From Pseudomonadota bacterium (GTDB lineage Bacteria; Myxococcota_A; UBA796; GCA-2862545), in NCBI GenBank assembly GCA_947475315.1, contig CANJMY010000023.1, positions 1-44,577 of the forward strand: a DNA stretch of 44,577 nt, given 5' to 3'. Under the pieces are notes generated by a model. It was not told where the DNA came from and did not search any database. It saw only the letters and a list, made by a program, of their open reading frames with translations. This document shows positions 1 to 8,558 of this stretch, one piece after another. The translations under genes and the position numbers were made by a program. Each line of letters opens with the position of its first letter. Position 1 is the first letter of the stretch.

Positions 1-1
1 G

Positions 2-91
2 ATCACGCTGGGCCGCGGCTTCGAGGATCTGCTGGAGCGCGAGTCGGGCTGGCTGGCGGCGGAACGGTGGATGGCGAAGGGGCGGCCGTGA
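2..91 (+). CDS. C-terminal end of an unidentified protein (partial)
   Basis: Only the last 29 codons of a rightward gene lie in the window. The frame opens at base 2 and stops at a TGA at 89-91. The visible tail is rich in Leu, Glu, Arg and Trp, resembles an amphipathic helix, and ends in WMAKGRP. It is too short to identify. It is convergent with the next gene, with 39 bases between the two stop codons. The codon pattern (third positions mostly G or C) supports real coding sequence. Confidence 0.55.
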   Translation: MTLGRGFEDLLERESGWLAAERWMAKGRP

Positions 92-130
92 GCCAGGTTC
101 TACGATCGCAATTCGACTTGTGATCGATGC

Positions 131-1213
131 TCAGGCACCGTGTACAGCGATGACGGCGCAGACCGCGCTGGCCTTCAGACGCACTCGATCATCGTCTGTA
201 TCGAGCTCATCGAGCAGCGCCATGGTCTCGGCCGCGCCGTCGATGAAGGTGGTCATCGCCTCAAGGAGCTGGCGCCGGTCTTCGCGGTTTGGGTGGCCTA
301 GCGCCGCGAGGAGCGCAGACGCGCGGTTGAGCTCTTCGTCGTGTGCGAGCACATCCTCGACCATGTGCCCGATCACGCCCACGGCGCGCAGGCTCGCCGG
401 CCAGCGCGGTAGGCGCGCGACCATCGCCAGCACGGACTCCACCCGCTGGCGCCGGTTAGTGCGATGCGGCTCGTAGTCGATCTGGTCAGCCAGCTCGGGG
501 ACGTCGACGGTGAGTCGTCGGCTCGCGTCCGCGAACCACGACTGGAACACGCCCGGACCGGCAGTCCACGCCGCGACCGCGCCGCCCAGCGCGGCGGCGC
601 CTCGCTCCTCGAGGCGGAGCATCATGTCGCGAGGATCATCCAGATCCTCGTGTTCGGCGTCGTGGAGCTCGATGACCTCCTCAAGGTGGGAGAGGACATC
701 GGAATCGAGCCAGCCGTCAAACCACGCCGTAAAGTCCTCATGGACGGGGTGGAGCGCGACCTCCGCCCTTGCCGCTTGGCTCGCGGAGTCCCACCAGGTC
801 CGTCGCGCCTCCGTTGAGCACAACGTCAGCTGCACGCGCTCCCGTCGCCGAGCGCAGGGGCCGTCGAGCTGCGTCGCATCGAGTTGGTCGAGCCACTGGA
901 GCGCAGCGGGGGAGGCTTGGCGCTCGACCTGTCCGATCAACGCGACCGTCACCTCGCCCGGCACGGCTGGGGTCCACTCGCGAAGCAGGACGGGAAGGAC
1001 GGCAGCCGGATCCTCCGCGCGCGACACGGCGTCGAACATGGTGTACGCGTGGACGGGATCCTCGAACGCGTGCAGCCCGAGCTTGAGCGCGTCCTCCACA
1101 GTCAGCCGATCGCGTCGGTGGGTCAGGACGAACTCGCCCCACCGGCGGGCGCTCGGGTTCTCGGAGAGGATGGCCGCGACGAGGTCGGCGGTGGTCGGCT
1201 CGGCGTCTGCCAC
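131..1213 (-). CDS. unknown helical protein downstream of the Fic gene
   Basis: A 360-residue acidic soluble protein that I do not recognise. There is no signal peptide or membrane segment. Short Leu/Ala/Glu-rich helices follow one another, which fits a HEAT-like or other all-helical fold, but no motif proves it. I prefer the GTG at 1213: a GGGG tract lies a few bases upstream, and the 35 codons before it read like untranslated sequence. An ATG at 1318 would overlap the Fic gene by 17 bases. The gene follows the Fic gene in the same direction, so the two could form one transcript and a functional pair, perhaps as target or regulator. That link is inference from position only. Confidence 0.7.
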   Translation of the reverse strand: MADAEPTTADLVAAILSENPSARRWGEFVLTHRRDRLTVEDALKLGLHAFEDPVHAYTMFDAVSRAEDPAAVLPVLLREWTPAVPGEVTVALIGQVERQASPAALQWLDQLDATQLDGPCARRRERVQLTLCSTEARRTWWDSASQAARAEVALHPVHEDFTAWFDGWLDSDVLSHLEEVIELHDAEHEDLDDPRDMMLRLEERGAAALGGAVAAWTAGPGVFQSWFADASRRLTVDVPELADQIDYEPHRTNRRQRVESVLAMVARLPRWPASLRAVGVIGHMVEDVLAHDEELNRASALLAALGHPNREDRRQLLEAMTTFIDGAAETMALLDELDTDDDRVRLKASAVCAVIAVHGA

Positions 1214-1301
1214 GTGTGTCCCCGGAGTGATTCCTCTCGCTACCTTGCCGCCCCGTGCGTGGCACGACACGTTCGTTGGCGGCGCGGCGAGACTGTTCGC
1301 A

Positions 1302-2489
1302 TCAGGTCTGCCGCTCACGCCTGACCCCCAGGTCCGTGTCGACCCGTAGCCGCTCCAGATACCGCTCGTACGCGAACCACCGGTCCCGCTTCTTCCCGGT
1401 CGTCTCCACGAGCACGCCCGCGTCGACGAGCGCGTCCACCGCCCGCCCGGCCGTCGGCTTTGCCACCCCCAGCAACCGCACGACCGTCGAGACGGTGACG
1501 ACGGGGTGCTTCGGCAGCAGCTCGAACAGCCGCACAGCCGCGACGGAGACGTCCTCGGCCGCGAGCAGGCGGGCCCGGTCCTCCGCCACGGTCGTCGACA
1601 GATCCCGGGCGGTCGCGACGGCTTCCTCCGCGGTCGTCGTCACCCCGTCCAGGAAGTAAGCCAGCCAGCCCTCCCAGTCGCCGTCGAGCCGGACCAGGTT
1701 CAGGCGCCGGTAGTACTCCTGCCGATGACGCATGAAGTACACGCTGAGGTAGAGCAGCGGCTGCGTCAGCACCCGCTCGTGTTCCAGGAACAGCGCGATC
1801 AACAGTCGACCGACGCGTCCGTTCCCGTCCAGGTACGGGTGCAGGCTCTCAAACTGGACGTGGAGAAGGCCCGCGCGGACGATGGCGGGGAGGCCCATGT
1901 CGTCGTGCACCGAGCGCTCGAACGTGCCGAGCAGCTCCGGGAGGCGATTGGGGGGAGGGGGCACGTGCGCCGCGAGGCTCGGGCGCGGCCCGCCGATCCA
2001 GTTCTGACTGCGGCGCACCTCGCCGGGGTGCTTGTCTGCGCCGCGGACGCCCGCCATCAGCCGCGCGTGCGCGCCGTTCAACAGCCGCATCGAGAGCGGC
2101 GGCGCCGCCGGGTCGGCGAGCTGGGCGCGTGCCCAGGTGAGCGCCTCGACGTAGTTGCAGACCTCCTCGACGTCGTCCGAGGGCGCCTCGTCCGTGGTCG
2201 CCTCGAACGACAGCAGGTCCACCAGCGAGGCCTGCGTGCCCTCGATCTGGGAGGAGAGCACGGCCTCCTTGCGGACGAAGGCGTAGAGGAACCCGTCGAG
2301 GCTCGGCACCAGGGCACCGGCGACGTCCAGCTTGGCGAGCGCACGCTCGGCCTGGTGGACGGCCTCGCCGAGCGGCCCGGCGAGCGAGAGCGGCGGGTCC
2401 GACGGCGGGAGCGGTGCTGGCAGGAATGCGTTGACGGACTCCCCGGCGACGATCGTCGTCTCGTAGGTACCGGTCGTACGGGTAGACAT
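1302..2489 (-). CDS. Fic-family protein (class II layout) with C-terminal winged helix
   Basis: 395 residues. The Fic core motif HPYLDGNGR is at 217-225, with the catalytic His at 217; this family usually transfers AMP from ATP to a Ser, Thr or Tyr hydroxyl. The N-terminal inhibitory helix motif, S-x-x-x-E-G, is at 79-84, so this is the self-inhibited class II layout. Residues about 315-380 look like a winged helix-turn-helix, common in stand-alone Fic proteins. The start ATG has GGAAG six bases upstream. The unknown gene at 131-1213 lies directly downstream. Upstream, three repeats spaced 32 bases apart suggest tight control, possibly by the protein's own DNA-binding domain. AMPylation and the target are not shown by sequence. 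Confidence 0.93.
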   Translation of the reverse strand: MSTRTTGTYETTIVAGESVNAFLPAPLPPSDPPLSLAGPLGEAVHQAERALAKLDVAGALVPSLDGFLYAFVRKEAVLSSQIEGTQASLVDLLSFEATTDEAPSDDVEEVCNYVEALTWARAQLADPAAPPLSMRLLNGAHARLMAGVRGADKHPGEVRRSQNWIGGPRPSLAAHVPPPPNRLPELLGTFERSVHDDMGLPAIVRAGLLHVQFESLHPYLDGNGRVGRLLIALFLEHERVLTQPLLYLSVYFMRHRQEYYRRLNLVRLDGDWEGWLAYFLDGVTTTAEEAVATARDLSTTVAEDRARLLAAEDVSVAAVRLFELLPKHPVVTVSTVVRLLGVAKPTAGRAVDALVDAGVLVETTGKKRDRWFAYERYLERLRVDTDLGVRRERQT

Positions 2490-2519
2490 CGTGCGCTTCC
2501 CTAGACATGTCGGAAACGA

Positions 2520-2595
2520 AATCGTTACCAGAAGCCTGTACTAAATAACGTCATCGTTCCTAGCTGCAAGCGGGTCGGCCCGGAGTCGTTACCAG
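2520..2595 (-). promoter_or_regulatory. three direct repeats at exact 32-base spacing upstream of the Fic gene
   Basis: On the + strand the 12-base copies are AATCGTTACCAG (2520-2531), CATCGTTCCTAG (2552-2563) and AGTCGTTACCAG (2584-2595). Copies one and three match at 11 of 12 positions, and the middle copy matches copy one at 9 of 12. Starts are exactly 32 bases apart, about three helical turns, so bound proteins would sit on one face. The surrounding stretch is AT-richer than the rest of the window. This looks like an operator; the binding protein is unknown. Confidence 0.55.
2542..2569 (-). promoter_or_regulatory. weak candidate promoter for the Fic gene
   Basis: On the minus strand TTGCAG (2569-2564) and TATTTA (2547-2542) are separated by 16 bases. 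Both match the sigma-70 consensus at only three of six positions. The middle 12-base repeat fills most of the spacer, one repeat lies upstream and one near the expected transcript start, which would suit repression. The repeat layout is the main support. Confidence 0.25.
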
Positions 2596-2725
2596 CTCGC
2601 CAGTTGCAGGAAGTCCTCCCCCGCGCCTCCCCGCACCCGTTCGAAGCTTGATCCATCAGCCCCACCACCTCTCCGCGCCCGCGCGCCGGTCCAAACCGCG
2701 CTACTCCTCCCACCAGGAGCCGTGC

Positions 2726-3094
2726 GTGCCAAACCCCACCGACGCCGTCGCCACCATCGACGCGTACCTCTCGGCCCTCGCGAGCCGTGACCTCGACGCG
2801 ATCCTTGCCCTCTACGCCGAGGACGCGACCGTGGAGGACCCTGTCGGCACTGAGCCCATCCAGGGCCACCCCGCGCTCCGCGCGTTTTACACCCGCGCGC
2901 TGGGCATGACGCTACAGCCGGAGCGCCACGGCTCGGTGAAGGTGGCCGGGCATGAGGCTGCGTTCCACTTCACCTTGACCATGCCCGAGCTCGCCAGGCG
3001 AATCGACATCATTGAGGTGATGCGCTTCGACGACGCGGGCAAGGTCACGTCGATGCGCGCGTTCTGGGGCCGCGGGAACATGGAGCGGCTCTAG
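2726..3094 (+). CDS. ketosteroid-isomerase-like protein (SnoaL/NTF2 fold)
   Basis: 122 residues, close to the usual length of delta-5-3-ketosteroid isomerase. I chose the GTG at 2726 because GGAG lies six bases upstream. With this start, Tyr14 and Asp38 fall at exactly the numbering of the Comamonas enzyme, including its VEDPVG context. The third catalytic position, Asp99 in Comamonas, appears to be Glu97 here, in a stretch reading IIEVMRF. The C-terminal motif MRAFWG is typical. The fold also serves many other small-molecule enzymes, so steroid isomerisation is plausible rather than certain. It is divergent from the Fic gene and convergent with the MDR oxidoreductase. Confidence 0.85.
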   Translation: MPNPTDAVATIDAYLSALASRDLDAILALYAEDATVEDPVGTEPIQGHPALRAFYTRALGMTLQPERHGSVKVAGHEAAFHFTLTMPELARRIDIIEVMRFDDAGKVTSMRAFWGRGNMERL

Positions 3095-3106
3095 GCCTCA
3101 CGCTCC

Positions 3107-4216
3107 TCACACGCGCAGCACGCACCCGCCGATCACGTCGCCACGCCACTTCGCGCTCATCGCCTCTTGAACCTCGGCGAGGCGGAACACGTGGCTCACG
3201 TGCGGCCTGATCACGCCGCGCGCGGCCCAGTCGAGCACCGTCGCCAGCCGGGGCGGGCGAATCGTCGGGTCCATCGCGGTGGCGATCGCAGCCGGACACC
3301 CGAGCACGTCCAGGCCCTTCATCAGGATCAGGTTGGTGGGGAGCTGGTTTGCGTTGGGCGCGCCTCGGCCGCCTTGGCCTTTGGCGACGTCCGGCGTCGA
3401 CGCCCAGCCGACCACGAGCAGTCGCCCGCCGAAGCTAAGGCAGCGCAGGCTCTCCGCGCCCACCGCGCCGCCCACGCCGTCATACACGACGTCGACCGAC
3501 GCGCCGCCGTTGGCCGCCTTCACCGCGTCCCGGAAGGGGAGCAGGGCGCCTGACTCGTCCTTGCCGAGCGGGATGACCGCGTCGGCGCCGAGCGAGGCGA
3601 CCACGGCGAGCTTCTCGGGCGAGCGGCCGGTGGCGATCACGCGCGCGCCGAGCGCCTTGGCGACCTGAACGGCGGCCAAGCCGGTGGCGCCCGTGGCGCC
3701 GTTCACCAGCAGGGTCTCGCCCGCCTGCAGGTGGCCGCGCACCACGACGACGTGCCAGGCGGTCTCGAACGCGGCCAACAGCACGGCGGCCTCGTCAAAG
3801 CTCAGGTCACCCGGGATGGGGATGGCCGCTGCGTCGGGGATCTGGACGTAGGTCGCGAAGGTGCCTTGGTCTTGGTACGCGCCGAGCGACCGCGGGCCGA
3901 CCAGGAGGCCGTCGATGAGCACCCGCTCGCCAAGGCGCGCAGGCGAGACGTCCTTGCCCACCGCGACGATCTCCCCCGCGCCCTCCATGCCCGGCGTGTA
4001 GGGCAGCGGCGGCATGTGCTGGTACTGACCGCTGGTCATGAGCAGATCGACCCAGCCCACCGAGGCGGACCGGATCGCGACGACCACCTCGTCGTCGCGC
4101 AGCGTGGTGGGCGCGGGCTGCGTCACGAGCGGGATGCCCTTCGCGAGGGCTTCGGCCGGCGAGCTCGCGAGCTGTTCGATCCTCACGTACTGGCCAGACG
4201 GTAGCGGCGTGTGCAT
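3107..4216 (-). CDS. zinc-independent MDR-family oxidoreductase (quinone reductase-like)
   Basis: 369 residues of the medium-chain dehydrogenase/reductase superfamily. An N-terminal GroES-like domain (about 25-135) precedes a Rossmann domain whose nucleotide-binding loop, VNGATGATGLAAVQ, is at 171-184. The cysteine ligands of zinc alcohol dehydrogenases are absent, so it groups with NAD(P)H:quinone reductase or enoyl-reductase-like members. The start was taken at 4216, where GGAG lies six bases upstream; an ATG two codons earlier abuts the GGAG. It is the last gene of a leftward run, 59 bases after the methyltransferase gene. The substrate cannot be told from sequence. Confidence 0.88.
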   Translation of the reverse strand: MHTPLPSGQYVRIEQLASSPAEALAKGIPLVTQPAPTTLRDDEVVVAIRSASVGWVDLLMTSGQYQHMPPLPYTPGMEGAGEIVAVGKDVSPARLGERVLIDGLLVGPRSLGAYQDQGTFATYVQIPDAAAIPIPGDLSFDEAAVLLAAFETAWHVVVVRGHLQAGETLLVNGATGATGLAAVQVAKALGARVIATGRSPEKLAVVASLGADAVIPLGKDESGALLPFRDAVKAANGGASVDVVYDGVGGAVGAESLRCLSFGGRLLVVGWASTPDVAKGQGGRGAPNANQLPTNLILMKGLDVLGCPAAIATAMDPTIRPPRLATVLDWAARGVIRPHVSHVFRLAEVQEAMSAKWRGDVIGGCVLRV

Positions 4217-4275
4217 CGTCATCTCCGTTCGATCCTCTAGGGGGCGCAGGGCGTGAGGCGGCGTGAAGGAGCCGC

Positions 4276-5109
4276 TCACGCGGGTCGGACGGCCTGGACA
4301 AGCCAGAGTGCGCCTTCAAGCGCCACGACGCCGTCTCGCTCGTAGGGGCCGAGCGTGGTGCGTGTGAGGCGCTCGGTCGCGGTCGTCCGCACCTCGGGGG
4401 TGGCGTCGGCCAGCGCGCCGCCGGACGGACCGATCTGGGTGACCAGGCCCGCGGCCTCGACGGCGCCGCCGACGTCGGCGAGACAGACCGGGAAGTCCAG
4501 GGCTTCGATCGTCACGTCGACAAAGCCGGCGCGCGCCAAGATGCCCGCGAGTCGGACCTCGTCGGCCAGCCCGAACGGGCCTGGGGCGTGGGGCACCGGG
4601 GGCGTCGCGGCGGGCGCAAGGTCGCGCACCGCGTCGAACGGGATGTGGACCCACGGGTTGTCGTCGAACGCGCGCCAGCACACGAACAAGAGCCGACCGC
4701 CCGGGCGCAGGTTGCGCGTCAGGTTGGCGAACGCCTCGTCGGGGTCTGCGAAGAACATCACGCCCAGGCGCGACACCACCAGGTCGAACGGGGCGTCGCC
4801 GGTCCACGTGGACGCGTCCGCCTGAATCAGCGTCGCCCGCCCGCCCGTGCGATCCGCGGCGACGGCCAGCATCGGCGCCGACAGGTCGACGCCGGTCACG
4901 TGGGCGCCCGCCTGAAGCCAAAGCGTGCAAGTCTCGCCGGTGCCACAGCCGACGTCGAGCACCCGCTGGTCCGTGAGGTCGCCTGCCTTGGCCTGAAGGG
5001 TGGTCGTGGCCTTCGACAGCATACGATCCAAGCGGCGCTGCAGGGCAGCCCACTTCTCGCCCGCGCGGCCGTTCCAATAGTCGAGCTGGGCTTGGTTCGG
5101 TCCCGTCAT
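4276..5109 (-). CDS. class I SAM-dependent methyltransferase
   Basis: 277 residues. Motif I, VLDVGCGTGE, is at 50-59, and the acidic end of strand 2 (GVDLSAPML) follows at about 73-82; both bind S-adenosylmethionine. The middle part resembles the Methyltransf_11/25 type of UbiE-like enzymes. The start ATG at 5109 has GGAG six bases upstream. The gene begins 25 bases after the GH27 lipoprotein stop and is probably co-transcribed with it. The methyl acceptor is unknown; small molecules or quinones are the usual ones for this subgroup. Confidence 0.9.
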   Translation of the reverse strand: MTGPNQAQLDYWNGRAGEKWAALQRRLDRMLSKATTTLQAKAGDLTDQRVLDVGCGTGETCTLWLQAGAHVTGVDLSAPMLAVAADRTGGRATLIQADASTWTGDAPFDLVVSRLGVMFFADPDEAFANLTRNLRPGGRLLFVCWRAFDDNPWVHIPFDAVRDLAPAATPPVPHAPGPFGLADEVRLAGILARAGFVDVTIEALDFPVCLADVGGAVEAAGLVTQIGPSGGALADATPEVRTTATERLTRTTLGPYERDGVVALEGALWLVQAVRPA

Positions 5110-5134
5110 CGGGCGCTCCGCGGGCGTGGAGGAA

Positions 5135-6760
5135 TCAATCACAGTCCACGGTCGCGTCGGCCCAGTCTGCCAGATCGGCCTCACCCACGTCGCCGGCGCT
5201 CTTCACCAACAGCGTGAGGCGGCTCTTGCCGCTCACGTCCACATCCACGGTCTGGGCGGCGCCCGCGGCGATGGGGCCAGAGTCGAACAGCCGCTCGTCG
5301 TCGCCCCACACCTCGAACGAGGCCGTGCCTGCGGCGCCGTCATCGATTCCGGCGACCGCGTGGAAGGACGTGCAGCGACGTCCCAAGCGGTAGATCACGC
5401 GTGAGGGCGCCGACACACCGAGCCCGCGAGCGTACTCGACGCCTGCGATGGAGAGCGCGGCGCCGTCGCCCGGTGCGTCGGTCCCGTTGCTGGCGTCGCG
5501 CTCTGCGGGGCCGAGCAGGTTGGCGGCGTAGGTGGGCGTGAGCTCGGAGACCGGCACCGTGCCGCTCGGGATCTGCGGCTCCGTGCCCACCACGCGAAGC
5601 GTGAGGGCCTCGTGAGGCTGAACCGTGGCGGTGAACCGGTCCGTGGCCTGCCCGAGGTCCTTGTGGGCCCACAGGTCTCGAACGGTGGCCTCGCCGGGCC
5701 GAAGGCCGATCTCGGCCCAGCTCACGGTGACCGGCAGCGCGATCTCCGACTCGTTGAACAGGATGACACCGCGCGCGCCGCTCTCGTTGAGTGGCTTGGC
5801 CCACACCGACGCCTGGCCGTCGTAACGGACCGGCACACCCTGCAGGCCGAGGGCGTCCTGGTCGAGAGCGATGACCTCCTCGTTCGTGAGGATCGTGCGG
5901 GTCTCGTCGGACATGGTCCGGAGGTCGTTCCCGGCGATGAGCGGGGCCGCGGAGAGCGCCCACAGGCTGAACTGCGCGCGGTACTCGACGTCGCTCATGC
6001 CGCCGTTGCCGACCTCGAGCATGTCGGGGTCGTTCCAGCCGTTGGGCTGGGCGTACGCGGCGGCGCGGCGCGTCTGGACGAGGTTGAAGTTCGACGATCC
6101 CCAGCCGTCGACGATGTCGGCGGACACCCGCCACAGCTGCCCCGCGTCCACGCCCCACTCGTGAAAGGCCCACGCGCACAGGCTGTACACGATCGGCCGG
6201 CCGGACGCGGTGAGCGCCTGGGACATGGTCTCGTACTGGGCCTGCTGGACGGCCGCGTTCGTGTCTGCGTTGCAGTTGTCGTACTTCAGGTAGTCGACGC
6301 CCCACGCCGCGTAGTCGTTCGCGTCGTCGACCTCGTGGCCCTGGCTGCCGGTGCGGCCGCCGCACGTCGCTGTGCCGCGGTCCGAGTAGATCCCGAGCTT
6401 GAGATCCAGCGCGTGGATCGCGTCGGCGACCGGGGCGATGCCGTTGGGGAAGTTGGCGGCGGGGACGACGTGCCCCGTCTCGTCGCGGTCGACCTCCTGC
6501 CAGCAGTCGTCCAGGTTCACATAGGAGTACCCGGCGTCGCGCATGCCGCTCGACACCATCGCCTCGGCGGTCTGCTCGATGAGCTCCGCGTCCAGGTCGC
6601 ACGCGAAGCGGTTCCAGCTGTTCCAGCCCATGGGAGGCGTGGGCGCCAAGCCCTCGGCCACCTCTACAGGAAACAGGTCGTCGACGTCGGGCGCGGCGTC
6701 GTCGGGCGACGTCGCGGCGTGGCAGCCGGCCAGGACAAGCGCGAACGCGAGGGTGCGCAC
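5135..6760 (-). CDS. GH27 alpha-galactosidase-like lipoprotein with C-terminal NPCBM module
   Basis: 541 residues. A signal peptide with lipobox LAGC (Cys13) predicts a lipid-anchored exported protein. The GH27 domain follows at about 38-400, with the opening motif PPMGWNSWN. The nucleophile is Asp161 in YLKYDNC, and the acid/base is Asp215 in RVSADIVDGW, by alignment with the human enzyme. A beta-sandwich resembling the NPCBM/CBM51 carbohydrate-binding module occupies about 415-541. The GTG start at 6760 lies five bases after the aldehyde dehydrogenase stop, and no ATG would keep the signal peptide. The likely substrate is an alpha-galactoside outside the inner membrane. Alpha-N-acetylgalactosaminidase or isomalto-dextranase activity also occurs in GH27. 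Confidence 0.93.
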   Translation of the reverse strand: MRTLAFALVLAGCHAATSPDDAAPDVDDLFPVEVAEGLAPTPPMGWNSWNRFACDLDAELIEQTAEAMVSSGMRDAGYSYVNLDDCWQEVDRDETGHVVPAANFPNGIAPVADAIHALDLKLGIYSDRGTATCGGRTGSQGHEVDDANDYAAWGVDYLKYDNCNADTNAAVQQAQYETMSQALTASGRPIVYSLCAWAFHEWGVDAGQLWRVSADIVDGWGSSNFNLVQTRRAAAYAQPNGWNDPDMLEVGNGGMSDVEYRAQFSLWALSAAPLIAGNDLRTMSDETRTILTNEEVIALDQDALGLQGVPVRYDGQASVWAKPLNESGARGVILFNESEIALPVTVSWAEIGLRPGEATVRDLWAHKDLGQATDRFTATVQPHEALTLRVVGTEPQIPSGTVPVSELTPTYAANLLGPAERDASNGTDAPGDGAALSIAGVEYARGLGVSAPSRVIYRLGRRCTSFHAVAGIDDGAAGTASFEVWGDDERLFDSGPIAAGAAQTVDVDVSGKSRLTLLVKSAGDVGEADLADWADATVDCD

Positions 6761-6765
6761 GGGGA

Positions 6766-8469
6766 TCAGCCCTTGAACGCCGTCATCGCCACCTTGGGGA
6801 TCTTGAACCAGCTCGGCGCGGCCTCGAACTGGGTCATGATGCGGCCGAGCGCGATGTTGTTCTTGTGATCCGTGAACCAGGCGGGCGTCGGCTTCATGAT
6901 GAACGGCGCGCGGACGACCGACTTCTGCGGGTGGTCGAGCAGCAGCCCGTTGTGGACGACGCCCTGGCCGGACTGGATGTCGGTCAGTGGGTGGCCGGGG
7001 AACGCGCCCCACGTAGCGTTGACCAGGCCGTAGTTCAGACCCGACCAGCAGTTGATCGCGATGCCGCCGTAGCGGAGCGCGGCGACGGCCTGGTCGAAGC
7101 GACCGCCGAGCGCGGACTCGGTGCGCGGGTCGACGAGGATGTTCATGGCGAGCGTGCCCCAGCACTTGTCGTTGGCGAACGGCACGGCCAGGTCGAGGTA
7201 GGCGGCGGCCTCGGAGGCGTCGAGGTCCACGAAGCTCAGGATGCCGCACCACGGCTCGTTCTGCAGCGCGTACTCGCCGTCCTTGTCGACCACGCCCTCG
7301 AGCACGGTCCACGGCAGCGCAGACGGGTCGCTCACGGTGCCCAGGTCGGTGTGCTTGGGGTACTGGCCGGTGAAGGTGTTCCACGTGTTGTGGGCGGCCG
7401 GGTAGTACGCGCGACGCGTGGGCGTGGCGGCGAGCTTGTCCTTGACCAGCTGCTCGAAGCGGGCGCGGTGCTTCCAGCCCTTGGCCATCACGATCAGGCG
7501 CGCGCCGTTGCAGTTGAAGCCGCAGTTGTAGGCGAGCATCGAGGCGGTCTGGCGCGCCTGGTAGTCGAGCTCGGCGTCGGTCCAGTCGCCCGGCACCACC
7601 AGCACCGGCGACACGTTGCCCAGCTCGGACGTGATGTGCTTGTCCAGGCGGGGCGTGCCGGCCTTCTTGCGCTCTTCACCCTCTGCGCCCGGGCCCCAGA
7701 TGATCGCGTCGTGGGCGCGCGCGGAGCCGGTGATGTGGATCGACGTGACCATCGGGTGGTCGGTGAGGTGCTTGCCCACGTCGATGCCGCCGTACGCGAC
7801 CTCAAGGAAGCCGCGCGAGATCAGCGGGGCGAACGCGCGCTCGATGTGCGGCCCGATGTTCTCGTTCACCGGGTTCATCTTCAGCAGGCACACCTCGTCG
7901 TCCACCACGAGCTTGTAGAGCACGTCCATCGGCGGGATCGAGGACTGGTTGCCCGCGCCCAGCACCACCGACACGCCGCCGGTGCCGAGCTTGCCGGACG
8001 CCTTCTCGCGGTAGATCCGACCCTGGGTGGGCTTCTCGCCCGGCTCGATCCACACGTCACAGGTCACGCCGGTGAACAGGATCTTGTTGATCAGGCCCTG
8101 AGGGAACACCTGGGCGACCCACTGGCCGTCCGGGCGCTGCCAGGCCTTGGGGAGCTGCGGAGTGCCGGCGGCGTCCAGCGCCTCCGCGAACAAGCGCAGG
8201 TTGCGCATCACCGCGAGGGTGCCGCCCAGGTACTCCTCGCCCTGACCGTTGGTGCCGGGGACGTAGCCCTTGAGCTTACAGGCGGTGTCGACCCACGCGT
8301 CGGCCTCGGCGGCGAGCAGGGGCATACACGCGCGCAAGATCCCGGCGCGCTCGGACGGCGACATCGCGACCCAGCGGGGCCGGGCCTCATTGAGGCGCGC
8401 GAGCTTCGCGTCACAGTCGGCCAGAGACGTGGCGGGGATCGGGGGCGGCGGCAGGGGGAAGCTGTTCAT
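6766..8469 (-). CDS. aldehyde dehydrogenase superfamily protein, atypical active-site context
   Basis: 567 residues, longer than the usual 480-500. The Rossmann segment VVLGAGNQSS is at about 168-177, Lys197 lies in the LKMNP cofactor region, and ITGSAR is at 247-252. The general-base Glu is Glu282 in SELGNVSP and the likely catalytic Cys is Cys320. The usual N-x-G-Q-x-C context is changed to NCGFNCNGA, with a second Cys at 316. A charged insertion around 261-275 (GEERKKAGTPR) is uncommon. The start ATG is at 8469. The gene sits between two lipoprotein genes and five bases before the GH27 gene, but has no signal peptide, so it acts in the cytoplasm. The substrate is unknown. Confidence 0.88.
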   Translation of the reverse strand: MNSFPLPPPPIPATSLADCDAKLARLNEARPRWVAMSPSERAGILRACMPLLAAEADAWVDTACKLKGYVPGTNGQGEEYLGGTLAVMRNLRLFAEALDAAGTPQLPKAWQRPDGQWVAQVFPQGLINKILFTGVTCDVWIEPGEKPTQGRIYREKASGKLGTGGVSVVLGAGNQSSIPPMDVLYKLVVDDEVCLLKMNPVNENIGPHIERAFAPLISRGFLEVAYGGIDVGKHLTDHPMVTSIHITGSARAHDAIIWGPGAEGEERKKAGTPRLDKHITSELGNVSPVLVVPGDWTDAELDYQARQTASMLAYNCGFNCNGARLIVMAKGWKHRARFEQLVKDKLAATPTRRAYYPAAHNTWNTFTGQYPKHTDLGTVSDPSALPWTVLEGVVDKDGEYALQNEPWCGILSFVDLDASEAAAYLDLAVPFANDKCWGTLAMNILVDPRTESALGGRFDQAVAALRYGGIAINCWSGLNYGLVNATWGAFPGHPLTDIQSGQGVVHNGLLLDHPQKSVVRAPFIMKPTPAWFTDHKNNIALGRIMTQFEAAPSWFKIPKVAMTAFKG

Positions 8470-8558
8470 GGCAAACTCCGAGTGCGGTCTTGGCGCTTGG
8501 CATAGCTGCCGCGCGTCGCGTCGTCATGAGGCGCGGGCTCCGCGCGGTCGGAGAAGGC

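Noticed and set aside
2525-2869. Minus-strand 114-codon frame between the Fic and isomerase genes
   Set aside because: It crosses the repeat operator and the isomerase start on the other strand; no homology seen.
6761-7384. Upstream extension of the GH27 gene inside the aldehyde dehydrogenase
   Set aside because: The frame is open but Arg/Pro-rich, and it would hide the signal peptide; the GTG at 6760 gives a proper lipoprotein start.
6865-8505. Plus-strand open frame of 546 codons opposite the aldehyde dehydrogenase
   Set aside because: Antisense to conserved enzyme motifs; composition is Val/Gly/Arg/His-rich.
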